Position numbers and translations under genes: made by a program. This document shows, one piece after another, positions 62,370 to 64,000 of a stretch of DNA of 64,000 bases. How positions within the stretch are numbered: the first letter of the stretch is position 1; each line of letters starts with the position of its first letter. Origin of the DNA: Pseudovibrio sp947494035 (GTDB lineage Bacteria > Pseudomonadota > Alphaproteobacteria > Rhizobiales > Stappiaceae). The notes under the pieces are model-generated. The model ran no database searches. It saw nothing but the letters and a program-made list of their open reading frames with translations, and was not told the DNA's origin. The stretch is taken from assembly GCA_947494035.1 (NCBI GenBank), contig CANLTN010000001.1, positions 1 through 64,000 on the forward strand, written 5' to 3'.

Positions 62370-63929
62370 GTGCTGTACTACCACTTGTATGAAATGAACC
62401 ATGCAGCGATGTCCCCTGTCCGCGCTGCCGTGGATATGACCCGACTGTACTTCAAAAATCCCCTGAACCCGCTATCCCACACACAGGTTGGCCGCACCGT
62501 TGCAGCCTCCTGCGAAATGTGGGAACGCGTGACCCGGCGTTACGGCAAACCAGCATTTGAGCTTCACACCACCATCGTGGATGGCGAAGAGGTTGATATT
62601 ACCGAAGAAGTCGTGTGGTCCGGCCCCTTCTGCGACCTGCTGCACTTCGAGCGCGATCTGCCTGAAGAGAGAAAAGCCGATCCCAAGATCCTGATTGTGG
62701 CACCCATGTCCGGCCACTATGCCACCCTTCTGCGTGGCACTGTTGAAGCCCTGTTGCCAGATCTGGATGTCTATATAACCGACTGGGAAGATGCACGTCA
62801 GGTGCCTGTTTCTGATGGACGCTTCGATCTGGACGACTACATCGATTACATCACGGAAATGCTGCATCATCTCGGGCCAAACACGCACGTACTGGCAGTA
62901 TGCCAACCATCTGTGCCTGTTTATGCAGCCGTTGCCCTGATGGAAGAAAACGGAGACAAGTGCGCTCCGGCGACCATGACGCTAATGGGCGGTCCTATCG
63001 ACACCCGTGAAGCGCCAACTGCCGTGAATGATCTGGCCGTCGAAAAAGGCATCGGCTGGTTCAAGCGCAACGTCATCATGGATGTCCCCTTCCCGCACAA
63101 GGGCTTCGCACGTCAGGTGTATCCGGGCTTCCTGCAGCTTTCCGGCTTCATGGGCATGAATCTGGACCGCCACATGGTCGCGCACCGCGACTTCTTCCAG
63201 CATCTGATTGAAGGCGATGGCGATAGTGCCGAAAAGCACCGCGATTTCTATGACGAATACCTCGCCGTCATGGACCTGACCTCCGAGTTCTATCTGCAGA
63301 CCGTCGAGACCGTATTCATCGAACATTCGCTGCCAAAAGGCGAAATGATGCATCGTGGGAAGATGGTGGATCCCAAAAAGATTACCGGCACTGCCCTGTT
63401 CACCGTTGAGGGCGAAAACGATGATATTTCCGGTGTAGGCCAAACACAGGCGGCGCAAAAGCTGGCGGAAAACATTCCGGCAGACCGCAGATTGCATTAC
63501 ATCCAGCCGGGTGTTGGCCACTACGGTGTGTTCAACGGGTCAAAGTACCGCTCCGAAATTGCACCGCGCATCGTACAGTTCATAAAAGACAACCCAACCC
63601 ATGTGATTGCACAGCAAGGGTCCAAACGCGTCGCAACCAAGAGCCTGCGCACGGGAACTGCTGAGAAAGCACCAAGCGATCCACTGCGCGAAATCCTGCT
63701 TGCCGAGCCTGAAGGTGTTGCCGATGATCTTCAGCAGATCAGCGGCGTCGGCCCCAAACTGGAGCGCGCACTGAACGGAGCAGGCATCTTCCATTACTGG
63801 CAGATTGCCAACCTGACCGAAGATCAGGCAGCCGTTCTGGATGGCCGTCTGGACATCCGCGGGCGCATGGTTCGCGACAACTGGGTTGAGCAAGCACGAC
63901 GCCTCAACGAAGCAGTGCATTATAGTTAG
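62370..63929 (+). CDS. phaZ: Intracellular polyhydroxyalkanoate depolymerase with C-terminal COG3743-type domain
   Basis: PhaZ hydrolyses storage polyhydroxybutyrate inside the cell. The 519-residue product has the alpha/beta-hydrolase core (about 1-420) with the atypical nucleophile motif AVCQPSVPVYA (C178) and the catalytic histidine in GVGHYGVFNG (H384). The same Cys nucleophile is found in the Cupriavidus PhaZ1. A Pro/Ser-rich linker (about 425-450) joins it to a C-terminal helix-hairpin-helix-like module (about 452-515): DDLQQISGVGPKLERALNGA, FHYWQIANLTEDQAAVLDG and RDNWVEQARRL. That module is also seen at the ends of some alphaproteobacterial NuoE and L21 proteins (COG3743). The GTG at 62370 follows GGGGAGG. 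Transcription is plus-strand, alone. Confidence 0.9.
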   Translation: MLYYHLYEMNHAAMSPVRAAVDMTRLYFKNPLNPLSHTQVGRTVAASCEMWERVTRRYGKPAFELHTTIVDGEEVDITEEVVWSGPFCDLLHFERDLPEERKADPKILIVAPMSGHYATLLRGTVEALLPDLDVYITDWEDARQVPVSDGRFDLDDYIDYITEMLHHLGPNTHVLAVCQPSVPVYAAVALMEENGDKCAPATMTLMGGPIDTREAPTAVNDLAVEKGIGWFKRNVIMDVPFPHKGFARQVYPGFLQLSGFMGMNLDRHMVAHRDFFQHLIEGDGDSAEKHRDFYDEYLAVMDLTSEFYLQTVETVFIEHSLPKGEMMHRGKMVDPKKITGTALFTVEGENDDISGVGQTQAAQKLAENIPADRRLHYIQPGVGHYGVFNGSKYRSEIAPRIVQFIKDNPTHVIAQQGSKRVATKSLRTGTAEKAPSDPLREILLAEPEGVADDLQQISGVGPKLERALNGAGIFHYWQIANLTEDQAAVLDGRLDIRGRMVRDNWVEQARRLNEAVHYS

Positions 63930-64000
63930 ATCTAAGTGAATCCAGCCATTCACCTAATAAAATTTTATTCTAACTCTTGAAACAAAAATAAAATCATCCC

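Overview
The window is chromosomal DNA from an alphaproteobacterium. The evidence is its gene content: rho-hemJ-hemE, PPSR-maf-aroE-coaE-dnaQ, fabI-fabB-fabA next to irr, maeB/mutS, glnD-murJ-trpS, Tim44-mltA-smr-xre, hrcA/rph-rdgB-hemW, and an AccD without its zinc cysteines. The moderate GC content and the mix of Rhizobiales-type blocks with marine-type accessory genes would fit Pseudovibrio or a relative (Stappiaceae). That genus-level placement is inference. No rRNA, tRNA, CRISPR array or prophage was found. The only recognised transposable-element gene is an IS630-type transposase running off the left edge.

Layout. 1-0.4 kb: transposase end. 0.4-3.5 kb: hemE-hemJ-rho on the minus strand. 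3.5-3.9 kb: AT-rich divergent gap, a candidate replication origin because Caulobacter and Sinorhizobium origins lie beside hemE. 3.9-7.5 kb: PPSR-maf-aroE-coaE-dnaQ, tightly packed, plus strand. 7.6-17.8 kb: a 2-hydroxyacid dehydrogenase, two secreted SH3 proteins, the unsaturated fatty-acid genes fabA-fabB with fabI, irr, nth, an AraC-Ada fusion and trpF-trpB. 17.9-23.1 kb: maeB and divergent mutS, followed by a gene-poor stretch with palindromic repeats. 23.9-30.7 kb: a LigB-type dioxygenase, dut, a HAD phosphatase, cysK, then folC, accD and trpA. 31-40.5 kb: trpS, murJ, glnD, an XRE regulator, smr, mltA, Tim44 and fxsA. 40.5-45.6 kb: envelope and secreted proteins (serine hydrolase, EEP-fold protein, acyltransferase, DUF2092 protein, small Cys protein). 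45.8-49.3 kb: polA followed by a diverged 254-bp tandem duplication carrying palindromic repeats. 49.3-58.1 kb: accessory genes (DUF3883 protein, acetyltransferase, M2 peptidase, aquaporin, MoeB-like enzyme, LysR with divergent oxidoreductase, LysE-type exporter). 58.2-62.0 kb: hrcA divergent from rph-rdgB-hemW. 62.4-63.9 kb: an intracellular PHA depolymerase carrying a COG3743-type C-terminal domain.

Themes. Haem recurs (hemE, hemJ, hemW and the haem/iron regulator irr), as do DNA maintenance (mutS, nth, AraC-Ada, polA, dnaQ, dut, rdgB, maf) and envelope synthesis (fabA/B/I, accD, murJ, mltA). Several gene neighbourhoods that are contiguous in other alphaproteobacteria are split here: trpF-trpB from trpA-accD-folC, mutS from glnD, and dnaQ from fxsA. 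This points to rearrangement within tens of kb of the putative origin. The most distinctive non-coding signals are two hairpins that would cover ribosome binding sites (aquaporin, which also has a second, competing pairing, and the LysE-type exporter), the duplicated polA tail with its decayed terminator, and a family of inverted-end palindromic repeats. No large unknown multi-gene system was found.
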